Shown: positions 1 through 11,520, counted from the stretch's first letter. The stretch: 64,000 bases of DNA from Lithobates sylvaticus (GCA_028564925.1 CM053031.1:165343084-165407083); one strand, 5' to 3'. Notes: generated from the sequence alone by a model not told the origin. Numbers and translations: made by a program.

Positions 1-720
1 GGGAAATAGACATATGAGTGCTACCAGCATTGCTGCAGAGGTTGAAGGGGTGGAGGGTCAGTCTGTCAGTGCTCAGACCATACGCCGCACACTGCATCAA
101 ATCGGTCTGCATGGCTGTCGTCCCAGAAGGAAGCCTCTTCAAAAGATGATGCACAAGAAAGCCTGCAAACAGTTTGCTGAAGACAAGTAGATTAATAACA
201 TGGATTACTGAAACCATGTCCTGTGGTCCGATGAGACCAAGATAAACGTATTTGGTTCAGATGGTGTCAAGCGTTTGTAGCGGCAACAAGGCCAGGAGTA
301 CAAAGACAAGTGTGTCTTGCCTACAGTCAAGCATGGTGGTGGGAGTGTAATGGTCTGGGGCTGCATGAGTGCTGCCAGCACTGGGGAGCTACAGTTCATT
401 GAGGGAACCATGAATGGCAACATGTGCTGTGACATACTGAAGCAGAGCATGATCCCCTCCCTTCAGAGACTGGGCTGCAGGGCAGTATTCCAACATAACG
501 ACCCCAAACACACCTCTAAGATGACCATTGCTTTGATAAAGAAGCTGAGGATAAAGGTGATGGACTGGCCAAGCATGTCTCTAGACCTAAGCCCCATTGA
601 CCATCTGTGGGGCATCCTCAAATGGAAGGTGGAGGAAGGCACATCCACCAGCTCCGTGATGTTGTCATGGAGGAGTGGAAGAGGACTCCAGTGGCAACCT
701 GTGAAACCCTGGTGAACTCC
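1..720 (+). pseudogene. Tc1-like transposase remnant
   Basis: The frame encodes the Tc1 DDE transposase that cuts and pastes its element at TA. Visible parts are the helix-turn-helix end (TIRRTLHQIGLHGCRPRRKPL, about 85-140), the first catalytic Asp in a WSDE motif near 230, the second in QHNDPKHTS near 495-520, and the LDLSPIDHLWGILK motif near 580-620. In most Tc1 proteins the last motif reads PIEHLW with the catalytic Glu; here that residue is Asp. In-frame stops occur near 188 and 209, another near 278, and the frame is lost after about 660. The gene is dead. The longest open piece is 317-715. Confidence 0.85.
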
Positions 721-801
721 ATGCCCAAGAGGGTTAAAGGCACTGCTGGAAAATAATGGTAGCCACACAAAATATTGACACTTTGGGCCCAATGTGGACA
801 T

Positions 802-1625
802 TAGACATGTGCATTAATTTTCGTCCGAATGCATTTTCGTCCGAATTTCGGGTATTTTCGTTATCGTTTTAACAAACGATAACGAACGTGCAAAATCTGA
901 AAACCGAAAGATCCGACAAATGCTTTATTTTCATTTTCGTTGTGACAACAGTTCGATATAGATAGGAGATTCAACATGATGCTGATAATAGCAATCTGTG
1001 TCCATCGAACATGTGGTCGAATGTGCCTAACCTTAGCTCTACTAGTCCAAAATTATTCTACATATAGAAAAAAGATTTGACATAGAGAGAAAAGATTTGA
1101 CATTATAGAGACAATAGCAAAAAAGATTGAATGTGCCTAACCTAACTCTATTAGTCCAATATTATTCGACATAGAGAGAAAAGATTTGACATGAAGATTC
1201 GACGAAGCAGTCACTGCGAGTGGACATTTATGGTCAAATGCTCCGCCCATAGGCTATAGAAGAATTTTAATGTTGGTTGACTGATTAATAATTAATTATT
1301 ACTAGTGTCATACAACAGTAGAATTCTACTATAGCTTGTAGGAGGAACATTCGACCGGAAATGTACGATTGCAGCGTCGTACAGTTTAGCTGCTCCGTCG
1401 AATCTTCCGCCTACAAGCTATTCCGTTGAATCTTCTTAGAACATTCGACAGACACCGTAAGCCTTCAATGACAGATTCAACCGTAATAATTTTGGATTTT
1501 TGGACGAATGCATTTTTTTAACGAAACTAAATAAATAAAAACAGATTTCGGGAGTAACTAAATAAATGAATTTTTCGGACAAATACGAAATTCCAAAACA
1601 AAATATTTCAGTGTGCACATGTCTA
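802..1625. mobile_element. hAT-type non-autonomous element (MITE)
   Basis: The ends are inverted copies of TAGACATGTGCA (802-813 and 1614-1625). The flanks are an exact 8-bp direct repeat, GTGGACAT, at 794-801 and 1626-1633, which is the hAT target-duplication length. The interior is AT-rich with repeated 'attcgac' and 'ttcggacgaa' motifs and has no gene. Removing the element and one flank copy restores the Tc1 3' arm. Confidence 0.9.
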
Positions 1626-1870
1626 GTGGACATTTTCACTCAAGGGTGTACTCACTTTTGTTGCCAGCGGTTTAGACATTAATGGCTGTGTGTTGAGTTA
1701 TTTTGGGGGGCAGCAAATTTACACTGTTATACAAGCTGTACACTCACTATTTTACATTGTAGCAAAGTGTAATTTCTTCAATGTTGTTATATGAAAATAT
1801 ATAATAAAATATTTACAAAAATGTGAGGGGTGTACTAACTTTCTGAGATACTATATATATATAGGGATGG

Positions 1871-2134
1871 GCCCGGTGCTCGATGCGAACCCACGTTCGC
1901 ATCGAGCACCGGGCGTTCGCTCGCTCGGCGAGCCCAGAACTATTTTGGCCGCTCGCATCACGTTCGTGTGATGCGAGCGGCCCCGCAATGCATTGCGGCC
2001 GGCGCGGCCGACGCAGTGCATTGCTGGCTGATGATTGGCCAAGCATGCACTGTGACCCCGCATGCTTGGCCAATCACAGCCCCGGAAACTCGAAGAGCCA
2101 TAATTGGCTACAGGCAGGACGCCTGTAGCCAATT
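1871..2134. repeat. Series of perfect subterminal hairpins at hAT left end
   Basis: Five inverted repeats follow one another: a 20-bp perfect stem with a 4-base loop (1871-1914), a 15-bp stem with a 6-base loop (1947-1982), a 16-bp loopless palindrome (1983-1998), a 16-bp stem with an 11-base loop (2033-2075) and a 14-bp stem with a 5-base loop (2102-2134). Subterminal motifs in hAT elements are usual transposase binding sites; calling these binding sites is inference. Confidence 0.8.
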
Positions 2135-2167
2135 ACAGCTCAGGGGCTGTAGTACACGCCCCCCCCC

Positions 2168-2174
2168 TATAAAA
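2168..2174 (+). promoter_or_regulatory. TATA box of hAT transposase
   Basis: TATAAAA follows a C run and precedes GC-rich DNA, at the same place relative to the left end as TATATAAG in the two related copies (12760 and, inverted, 20336). Conservation of position in all three supports a core promoter. Transcription would start just before the tandem array, making the array leader sequence. Confidence 0.6.
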
Positions 2175-2328
2175 CGCCGCCACGCCGTCTGCGCCGGTCA
2201 CATGCTGTTCCGGCGCAGATTGAGCAGGCTGATTCTGTGACACTCTGCTGCATTTAGATAGTTAGAGAGATTCACTTACAGAGATTGAGTTAGATAGATT
2301 CAGTTACAAAGATTGATTGAGAAAGAGG

Positions 2329-5300
2329 GGCTTGTAGTGTGCTCGTGGCAGGCAGGCAGAGCTACTATATTTTGTTACCAGAAGCACCTATAGGACTTGT
2401 AGTGTGTTCGTGGCAGGCAGGCAGAGCTCCTATATTTTGTTACCAGAAGCACCTATAGGACTTGTAGTGTGTTCGTGGCAGGCAGGCAGAGCTCCTATAT
2501 TTTGTTACCAGAAGCACCTATAGGACTTGTAGTGTGTTCGTGGCAGGCAGGCAGAGCTCCTATATTTTGTTACCAGAGGCACCTATAGGACTTGAAGTGT
2601 GTTAGTCCCATTACACACACAGAGCTATATTTTCTTCCCAGAAGCACCTATAGGACTTGAAGTGTGTTAGTCCCATCACACACACAGAGCTATATTTTCT
2701 TCCCAGAAGCACCTATAGGACTTGAAGTGTGTTAGTCCCATCACACACACAGAGCTATATTTTGTTCCCAGAAGCACCTATAGGACTTGAAGTGTGTTAG
2801 TCCCATCACACACACAGAGCTATATTTTGTTCCCAGAAGCACCTATAGGACTTGAAGTGTGTTAGTCCCATCACACACACAGAGCTATATTTTGTTCCCA
2901 GAGGCACCTATAGGACTTGAAGTGTGTTAGTCCCATTACACACACAGAGCTATATTTTCTTCCCAGAAGCACCTATAGGACTTGAAGTGTGTTAGTCCCA
3001 TCACACACACAGAGCTATATTTTCTTCCCAGAAGCACCTATAGGACTTGAAGTGTGTTAGTCCCATTACACACACAGAGCTATATTTTCTTCCCAGAAGC
3101 ACCTATAGGACTTGAAGTGTGTTAGTCCCATCACACACACAGAGCTATATTTTGTTCCCAGAAGAACCTATAGGACTTGAAGTGTGTTAGTCCCATCACA
3201 CACACAGAGCTATATTTTGTTCCCAGAAGCACCTATAGGACTTGAAGTGTGTTAGTCCCATTACACACACAGAGCTATATTTTCTTCCCAGAAGCACCTA
3301 TAGGACTTGAAGTGTGTTAGTCCCATCACACACACAGAGCTATATTTTCTTCCCAGAAGCACCTATAGGACTTGAAGTGTGTTAGTCCCATTACACACAC
3401 AGAGCTATATTTTCTTCCCAGAAGCACCTATAGGACTTGAAGTGTGTTAGTCCCATCACACACACAGAGCTATATTTTGTTCCCAGAAGAACCTATAGGA
3501 CTTGAAGTGTGTTAGTCCCATCACACACACAGAGCTATATTTTCTTCCCAGAAGCACCTATAGGACTTGAAGTGTGTTAGTCCCATTACACACACAGAGC
3601 TATATTTTGTTCCCAGAAGCACCTATAGGACTTGAAGTGTGTTAGTCCCATCACACACACAGAGCTATATTTCTTCCCAGAAGCACCTATAGGACTTGAA
3701 GTGTGTTAGTCCCATTACACACACAGAGCTATATTTTCTTCCCAGAAGCACCTATAGGACTTGAAGTGTGTTAGTCCCATCACACACACAGAGCTATATT
3801 TTGTTCCCAGAAGAACCTATAGGACTTGAAGTGTGTTAGTCCCATCACACACACAGAGCTATATTTTGTTCCCAGAAGCACCTATAGGACTTGAAGTGTG
3901 TTAGTCCCATTACACACACAGAGCTATATTTTCTTCCCAGAAGCACCTATAGGACTTGAAGTGTGTTAGTCCCATCACACACACAGAGCTATATTTTCTT
4001 CCCAGAAGCACCTATAGGACTTGAAGTGTGTTAGTCCCATTACACACACAGAGCTATATTTTCTTCCCAGAAGCACCTATAGGACTTGAAGTGTGTTAGT
4101 CCCATCACACACACAGAGCTATATTTTGTTCCCAGAAGAACCTATAGGACTTGAAGTGTGTTAGTCCCATCACACACACAGAGCTATATTTTGTTCCCAG
4201 AAGAACCTATAGGACTTGAAGTGTGTTAGTCCCATCACACACACAGAGCTATATTTTCTTCCCAGAAGCACCTATAGGACTTGAAGTGTGTTAGTCCCAT
4301 TACACACACAGAGCTATATTTTGTTCCCAGAAGCACCTATAGGACTTGAAGTGTGTTAGTCCCATTACACACACAGAGCTATATTTTCTTCCCAGAAGCA
4401 CCTATAGGACTTGAAGTGTGTTAGTCCCATTACACACACAGAGCTATATTTTGTTCCCAGAAGCACCTATAGGACTTGAAGTGTGTTAGTCCCATCACAC
4501 ACACAGAGCTATATTTTGTTCCCAGAAGCACCTATAGGACTTGAAGTGTGTTAGTCCCATCACACACACAGAGCTATATTTTGTTCCCAGAAGCACCTAT
4601 AGGACTTGAAGTGTGTTAGTCCCATACACACACAGAGCTATATTTTGTTCCCAGAAGCACCTATAGGACTTGAAGTGTGTTAGTCCCATCACACACACAG
4701 AGCTATATTTTGTTCCCAGAAGCACCTATAGGACTTGAAGTGTGTTAGTCCCATCACACACAGAGCTATATTTTGTTCCAGAAGCACCTATAGGACTTGA
4801 AGTGTGTTAGTCCCATCACACACACATAGCTATATTTAGTTCCCAGAAGAACCTATAGGACTTGAAGTGTGTTAGTCCCATCACACACACAGAGCTATAT
4901 TTTGTTCCCAGAAGCACCTATAGGACTTGAAGTGTGTTAGTCCCATTACACACACAGAGCTATATTTTCTTCCCAGAAGCACCTATAGGACTTGAAGTGT
5001 GTTAGTCCCATTACACACACAGAGCTATATTTTCTTCCCAGAAGCACCTATAGGACTTGAAGTGTGTTAGTCCCATTACACACACAGAGCTATATTTTGT
5101 TCCCAGAAGCACCTATAGGACTTGAAGTGTGTTAGTCCCATCACACACACAGAGCTATATTTTGTTCCCAGAAGCACCTATAGGACTTGAAGTGTGTTAG
5201 TCCCATCACACACACAGAGCTATATTTTGTTCCCAGAAGCACCTATAGGACTTGAAGTGTGTTAGTCCCATCACACACACAGAGCTATATTTTCTTCCCA

Positions 5301-5535
5301 GAAGCACCTATAGGACTTGAAGTGTGTTAGTCCCATCACACACACAGAGCTATATTTTGTTCCCAGAAGCACCTATAGGACTTGAAGTGTGTTAGTCCCA
5401 TCACACACACAGAGCTATATTTTCTTCCCAGAAGCACCTATAGGACTTGAAGTGTGTTAGTCCCATCACACACACAGAGCTATATTTTCTTCCCAGAAGC
5501 ACCTATAGGACTTGAAGTGTGTTAGTCCCATCACA
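2329..5535 (+). repeat. 65-bp tandem array, about 48 units, higher-order
   Basis: The unit runs ggacttgaagtgtgttagtc, then a CA-rich stretch, 'gagctatatttt', 'ttcccagaagcacctata'. The first four units differ, carrying 'gtggcaggcaggcag' in place of 'tagtcccatcacacaca'. From 2848 to about 4146 a five-unit block (325 bp) repeats four times, recognisable by the variants tcac/ttac, tttgtt/tttctt and a gaagaacc unit at 3161, 3486, 3810 and 4135. Each unit contains a pyrimidine tract plus CAG that looks like a splice acceptor. Confidence 0.95.
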
Positions 5536-6472
5536 CAGAGCTCCTCTATTTTCTTTGCAGAAGCACCCATAGGACTTCTAGTGTGTTAGTGGCATCACAC
5601 AGAGCTCCTATATATTCTTCTCAGCAGCACCCACAGGACTTCTAGTGTGTTAGTGGCATCACACAGAGCTCCTCTATTTTCTTTGCAGAAGCACCCACAG
5701 GACTTCTAGTGTGTTAGTGGCATCACACAGAGCTCCTCTATTTTCTTTGCATAAGCACCCACAGGACTTCTAGTGTGTTAGTGGCATCACACAGAGCTCC
5801 TCTATTTTCTTTGCATAAGCACCCACAGGACTTCTAGTGTGTTAGTGGCATCACACAGAGCTCCTCTATTTTCTTTGCAGAAGCACCCATAGGACTTCTA
5901 GTGTGTTAGTGGCATCACACAGAGCTCCTATATATTCTTCTCAGCAGCACCCACAGGACTTCTAGTGTGTTAGTGGCATCACACAGAGCTCCTCTATTTT
6001 CTTTGCATAAGCACCCACAGGACTTCTAGTGTGTTAGTGGCATCACACAGAGCTCCTCTATTTTCTTTGCAGAAGCACCCACAGGACTTCTAGTGTGTTA
6101 GTGGCATCACACAGAGCTCCTCTATTTTCTTTGCATAAGCACCCACAGGACTTCTAGTGTGTTAGTGGCATCACACAGAGCTCCTCTATTTTCTTTGCAG
6201 AAGCACCCATAGGACTTCTAGTGTGTTAGTGGCATCACACAGAGCTCCTATATATTCTTCTCAGCAGCACCCACAGGACTTCTAGTGTGTTAGTGGCATC
6301 ACACAGAGCTCCTCTATTTTCTTTGCATAAGCACCCACAGGACTTCTAGTGTGTTAGTGGCATCACACAGAGCTCCTCTATTTTCTTTGCAGAAGCACCC
6401 ATAGGACTTCTAGTGTGTTAGTGGCATCACACAGAGCTCCTATATTTTCTTCTCAGCAGCACCCACAGGACT
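5536..6472 (+). repeat. 64-bp tandem array, about 15 units, higher-order
   Basis: A diverged relative of the preceding array with unit ggacttctagtgtgttagtg, 'gcatcacacagagctcct', 'ctattttctttgcagaagca'. A variant unit with 'tatatattcttctcagcag' recurs at 5601, 5921 and 6241, exactly 320 bp apart, so this block also has five-unit higher-order structure. The last unit ends 10 bases before the transposase ATG at 6483. Confidence 0.95.
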
Positions 6473-6482
6473 ACCGACTACA

Positions 6483-9400
6483 ATGGCTGGAAGACCGCCA
6501 AGGGGAGGCAGAGCGTGCAGAGCCAAGAACACAGGGCAGGCAGGCTCTGTTTCTAGTGGACGTGGCCGTGGACGTGGACGTGGTCGTGCATCGTCATCAG
6601 CACGTGGCCATGGGACACGCGCGTCTTTGTTTTCGGCAGCTGGACATGTGGAGCCGCATCATGCTGAAGGCTTGGTAGAATGGATGACCAAGCCCTCCTC
6701 ATCCTCCTCATCCTCTCTCACCCAGGCTCAGGGTACTGACAGAGCATCATCAGCCACCCCTTCCCTAGACCCACCATGTCCTCCTGAGGAGTCCCCCGAA
6801 CTCTTTGAGCACAGTGTTGGGTACATGCTCCAGGAGGATGCCCAACGATTCGAAGGCTCGGATGACGATACCCAGCTTGAGGAATCTGGCAGTACAGTTC
6901 CACCAGCTGCAGCTTACTGCCAGGTTTGCTCTAGTGGTGAAGAGGGAGGGGATGATGAGGTCACTGACTCCACGTGGGTGCCTCAAGGGAGAGAGGATGA
7001 GGAGGAGGACGAGGAGGAGGAGGATGCGGCATCACATGTCCAACGAGGCAGGATGCCCCCTGGAGGCCAGGTAGAGGCCAGCACAGCAACTGTACAACAC
7101 CGCAGAGCTCCGCCTGTGCAGGGCGCTGCCTCTGCACGTTATCAGAAAAGTTCTTTGGTGTGGGCCTTTTTTGAGACGAGTGCAGCAGATCGCACCACTG
7201 CTATTTGCAATATTTGTCTCAAGCGTATCTCGCGTGGCCAAAACATCAGCCGCTTGGGCACGACAAGCATGACCAGACATATGGCGACCTGCCATGCAGC
7301 TCGTTGGCAGGCACACATAAAAGACCCACACCAAAGAACTAAGCGGACCTCTCCTTGCTCCTCCTCAGCTGGGATCTCAATCCCCACTACACCTTCAGTC
7401 CTCTCTGAAAGCTGCTCTGAGAGGACTGAAGGTGTAGAATTCGGTGTGTCACAACCAAGTACTTGCAGTACACCGACGTCCGAATGCAGCAGGCAAATTT
7501 CCCTGCCCCAGCTGCTGGACCGTAGAAAGAAGTACACTCCCAGCCATCCACATGCCCAGCGGTTGAATGCTAGCCTTGCTAAATTGCTAGCACTTCAACT
7601 GCTGCCTTTTCAGTTGGTAGACTCGGCCCCCTTCCGTGAGTTTGTTCAATGTGCGGTTCCTCAGTGGCAGGTTCCCAAACGCCACTTTTTCTCGCGGAAG
7701 GCGATTCCGTCTCTCTACCGGCATGTGGAGGGCAATGTCCATGCCTCGCTGGACAGGGCGGTCAGCGGTAAGGTGCATATTACCGCTGACTCATGGTCCA
7801 GCAGGCATGGACAGGGACGGTACCTTTCTTTCACGGCCCATTGGGTCACTCTATTGGCAGCTGGGAGGGATGCAGGACAAGGTGCAGTAGTGTTGGAGGT
7901 TGTTCCGCCACCACGCCTCCAAAACGCGACTACTGCTACTGGTTGTGACACACCTCTCTCCTCCACCCCCTCCTCTTCTTCTTCCTCCAGTGCTCTGTCC
8001 TTGGAACCAGCGGTGCTCCGTAGGCGTACAAGGGGCTACGCAAGTACGCAGGCAAAAAGATGCCATGCCGTGCTTGCGCTGGTGTGTTTGGGGGACAGGA
8101 GCCACACTGGGCCAGAGGTTCTGGCAGCTCTGCAGGGGCAGGCCGAGAGGTGGTTGACGCCACGTCAGCTTAAGCCAGGAATGGTCGTTTCTGACAATGG
8201 CACCAACCTCCTCTCCGCCCTGCGACAGGGGCAGCTCACCCATGTGCCCTGCATGGCTCACGTCCTCAACCTGGTGGTGCAGCGGTTCTTGGGCAGGTTC
8301 CCAGGCTTACAGGATGTCCTGAGGCAGGCCAGGAAAGTCTGTGTGCATTTCCGCCGATCTTATAATGCCAGTGCTCGGCTGACTGAGCTGCAAAAGGAGC
8401 TGAACCTGCCCAAGAACCGCCTAATATCTGACATGCCCACCAGGTGGAACTCAACGTTGGCCATGCTGCAGCGACTGCACACGCAGCAGAGGGCCATCAA
8501 TGAGTACCTTTGCGACTACGGCACCAGGACAGGGTCAGGGGAGCTTGGTTTTTTTTCCCCACGTCAGTGGAGCATGATCAGGGATGCATGCACTGTCCTC
8601 TCACCATTTGAGGAGGCCACGAGGATGGTGAGCAGTGACAGTGCATGCATCAGTGACACTGTCCCTCTTGTCCACCTGTTGGAGCATACGCTGCGTGGGA
8701 TAATGGACAGGGCACTTGAGGCAGAACAGAGGCAGGAAGAGGAGGACTTCCTTGCCTCTCAAGGCCCCCTTTATCCGGACAGTGTTCCTTCTGTCCCACC
8801 CATCACACAGGAAGAGGATGAGGAGGAGGAGGAGGAGGAGGAGGAGGAGGATTGTGTGAGCATGGAGGTGGAGCCTGGCACTCAGCATCAGCAGCAGCAG
8901 TCTTTTAGGGATGATGTACAGTCCCAACAAGCCAGTGGACTTGTACGTGGCTGGGAGGAGGTGGCTGGCGATCATGTCATCCTCAGTGACCCAGAAGACT
9001 CCGCACCGAATGCCTCAGCTAACCTACGCTGCATGGCCTCCCTGATCCTGCAAAGCCTCGTGTTCTTCGGATCAAGGAGAGGGACCATTACTGGCTGGCC
9101 ACTCTCCTTGATCCGCGGTACAAGGGTAAGGTTGCGGACCTTATCTTGCCGTCGCAGAGGGAGCAGAGGATGAGACATCTCAGGGAGGCCTTGCAGAAAG
9201 GTCTGTGCAACGCGTTCCCAGAAACTGGGAGGCTACAAACTCCTGGTCCTGGGCGACGAGTTGCTGAGGCTTCGGTCAGTGGCAGAAGGAGCGGTGGGGA
9301 AGGTGGACGTCTGACCGATGCGTTCAGACAATTTTTTAGTCCGCAGCCCCAAGGTATGATCGGTTCCAGCAACCATCGCCAGCGTCTGATATACATGGTG

Positions 9401-9697
9401 CAGGAATACCTTGGGGCAAGGTCAGACTTGGACACCTTTCCCACCGAAAATCCTCTGGCTTACTGGGTCCTGAGGATGGATCACTGGCCAGAGCTTGCAC
9501 AGTATGCAATTGAGCTACTGGCCTGTCCTGCCTCCAGCGTTCTTTCCGAACGCACATTCAGTGCTGCTGGAGGATTTGTGACTGATCATAGGGTGCGCCT
9601 GTCCACCGCCTCGGTTGATCGACTGACATTCATCAAAATGAATCAGTCTTGGATCACCACCAGCTACCAGGCACCTGAGGCGGATATAACCGAATAA
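6483..9697 (+). pseudogene. hAT transposase, BED finger, one frameshift
   Basis: A hAT transposase that would excise and reinsert its element. The first 858 or so residues are open from the ATG just after the leader array. Parts: an Arg/Gly/Ser-rich N-terminus (about 1-45); acidic patches (about 120-185); a BED zinc finger with CNIC and a TRHMATCH His pair (about 222-270); TADSWSSRHGQGRY (about 435) with the first catalytic Asp; SDNGTNL (about 569); CMAHVLNLVVQ (about 590); DMPTRWNST (about 649); a Glu run (about 777-790). The C-terminal dimerisation part (ACPASSVLSERTFSAAGG) lies in another frame at 9146-9697. Compared with the copy at 14228, 13 bases are missing near 9057 between two CCT triplets. 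That is the only break I see, so the copy is young. It could be read as a host ZBED gene, but TIRs and the broken frame argue against it. Confidence 0.88.
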
Positions 9698-9797
9698 TTT
9701 TTAATGTCACATCCCTTCAAGACTGCCTATGCTGATGCTGAGTGACTGTCCTCTTATGTTCACTGACTATCCTCTTCCTCCTCCTCAATGATCCATG

Positions 9798-10728
9798 CCA
9801 CCACACCAGTGCCTAAGGCACAATTTTTCAGCCCCTGTTTAACAGGGGCGTGTACTTACAATTTTTTAAAAAAATGCTTCGCAACACGTGTGACTGCTGT
9901 GCTCCAAGTACAGTCTCTGTGAGGGCCGTGTTGCAGTGTTGTGGCACCAGCACCAGTGCCTAAGGCACAATTTTTCAGCCCCTGTTTAACAGGGGCGTGT
10001 ACTTACAATTTTTAAAAAAAATGCTTCGCAACACGTGTGACTGCTGTGCTCCAAGTACAGTCTCTGTGAGGGCCGTGTTGCAGTGTTGTGGCACCAGCAC
10101 CAGTGCCTAAGGCACAATTTTTCAGCCCCTGTTTAACAGGGGCGGGTACTTACAATTTTTTAAAAAAATGCTTCGCAACACGTGTGACTGCTGTGCTCCA
10201 AGTACAGTATCTGTGAGGGCCGGGTTGCAGTGTTGTGGCACCAGCACCAGTGCCTAAGGCACAATTTTTCAGCCCCTGTTTAACAGGGGCGTGTACTTAC
10301 AATTTTTAAAAAAAATGCCTCGCAACACGTGTGACTGCTGTGCTCCAAGTACAGTATCTGTGAGGGCCGGGTTGCAGTGTTGTGGCACCAGCACCAGTGC
10401 CTAAGGCACAATTTTTCAGCCCCTGTTTAACAGGGGCGTGTACTTACAATTTTTTAAAAAAAATGCTTCGCAACACGTGTGACTGCTGTGCTCCAAGTAC
10501 AGTATCTGTGAGGGCCGGGTTGCAGTGTTGTGGCACCAGCACCAGTGCCTAAGGCACAATTTTTCAGCCCCTGTTTAACAGGGGCGTGTACTTACAATTT
10601 TTAAAAAAAATGCTTCGCAACACGTGTGACTGCTGTGCTCCAAGTACAGTCTCTGTGAGGGGTTGCAGTGTTGTGGCACCAGCACCAGTGCCTAAGGCAC
10701 AATTTTTCAGCCCCTGTTTAACAGGGCG
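9798..10728 (+). repeat. 147-bp tandem repeats, about 6 units, in hAT 3' arm
   Basis: The marker GTGCCTAAGGCAC recurs at 9809, 9956, 10103 and 10250 and onward, 147 bp apart. Each unit also carries CCCCTGTTTAACAGGGG, a perfect short hairpin. Units differ at few sites. Two diverged units survive in the broken relative at 17590-17822, so the array predates the split of the copies. Confidence 0.92.
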
Positions 10729-11520
10729 GGTAATTACAAATCTTGATCTAATAGTTCACAGCAGGGCCCATTCCTGCGCCCACCAAGAGTAACTATGAGG
10801 GCCTGCAGTCTTGTGGCAACACCGTCCACCACCACCGCCAAAGGCCCAATTTTTCTGCCCTGTTCATCAGGTGCTTGCAATTACAAATCTTGATCTAATA
10901 ACTCACAGCAGGGCCCATTCCTGCGCCCACCAAGAGTAACTATGAGGGCCTACAGTCTTGTGGCAACACCGTCCACCACCACCGCCAAAGGCCCAATTTT
11001 TCTGCCCTGTTCATCAGGTGCTTGCAATTACAAATCTTGATCTAATAACTCACAGCAGGGCCCATTCCTGCGCCCACCAAGAGTAACTATGAGGGCCTAC
11101 AGTCTTGTGGCAACACCGTCCACCACCACCGCCAAAGGCCCAATTTTTCTGCCCTGTTCATCAGGTGCTTGCAATTACAAATCTTGATCTAATAACTCAC
11201 AGCAGGGCCCATTCCTGCGCCCACCAAGAGTAACTATGAGGGCCTACAGTCTTGTGGCAACACCGTCCACCACCACCGCCAAAGGCCCAATTTTTCTGCC
11301 CTGTTCATCAGGTGCTTGCAATTACAAATCTTGATCTAATAACTCAAAGCAGGGCCCATTCCTGCGCCCACCAAGAGTAACTGTGAGAGCTTACAGTCTT
11401 GTGGCAAAACCGTCCACCACCACCACCACCACCCCCAATTTTTCTGCCCTGTTCAACAGGTGCATGCAATTACAAATCTTGATCTATTAACTCACAGCAG
11501 GGCCCATTCCTGTGCCCACC
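10729..11520 (+). repeat. Second block of 147-bp repeats in hAT 3' arm
   Basis: The marker TCTTGATCTAATA recurs at 10741, 10888 and 11035 and onward, again 147 bp apart, for about five units. The shared period and the common 'caatttttctgccctgttca' part suggest this is an older diverged version of the preceding array. No coding content. Confidence 0.9.

Larger units (their letters stand above)
1..1861 (+). mobile_element. Tc1/mariner element, 3' part, cut by window edge
   Basis: The stretch reads as the C-terminal two thirds of a Tc1-type transposase followed by a long 3' non-coding arm. The arm contains the phrases typical of vertebrate Tc1 ends (a 'gtgtactcacttttgttgcc' block near 1651 and a 'gaggggtgtactaact' block near 1824) and stops in a TA run, in keeping with insertion at TA. 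The 5' end lies outside the window. A separate hAT MITE (802-1625) interrupts the 3' arm, and a large hAT element begins at 1862 immediately after the TA run. The inner arm sequence resumes cleanly after the MITE, so the MITE is younger than the Tc1 copy. Confidence 0.85.

Noticed and set aside
2329-6472. Regular repeats reminiscent of a CRISPR array
   Set aside because: The whole 64/65-bp unit is repeated, with no unique spacers, and the setting is a eukaryotic transposon.
6483-9173. An 896-residue frame that could be a host ZBED gene
   Set aside because: It lies between matching hAT ends, has a broken frame before its C-terminal domain and close broken copies nearby, so it is a transposon gene.
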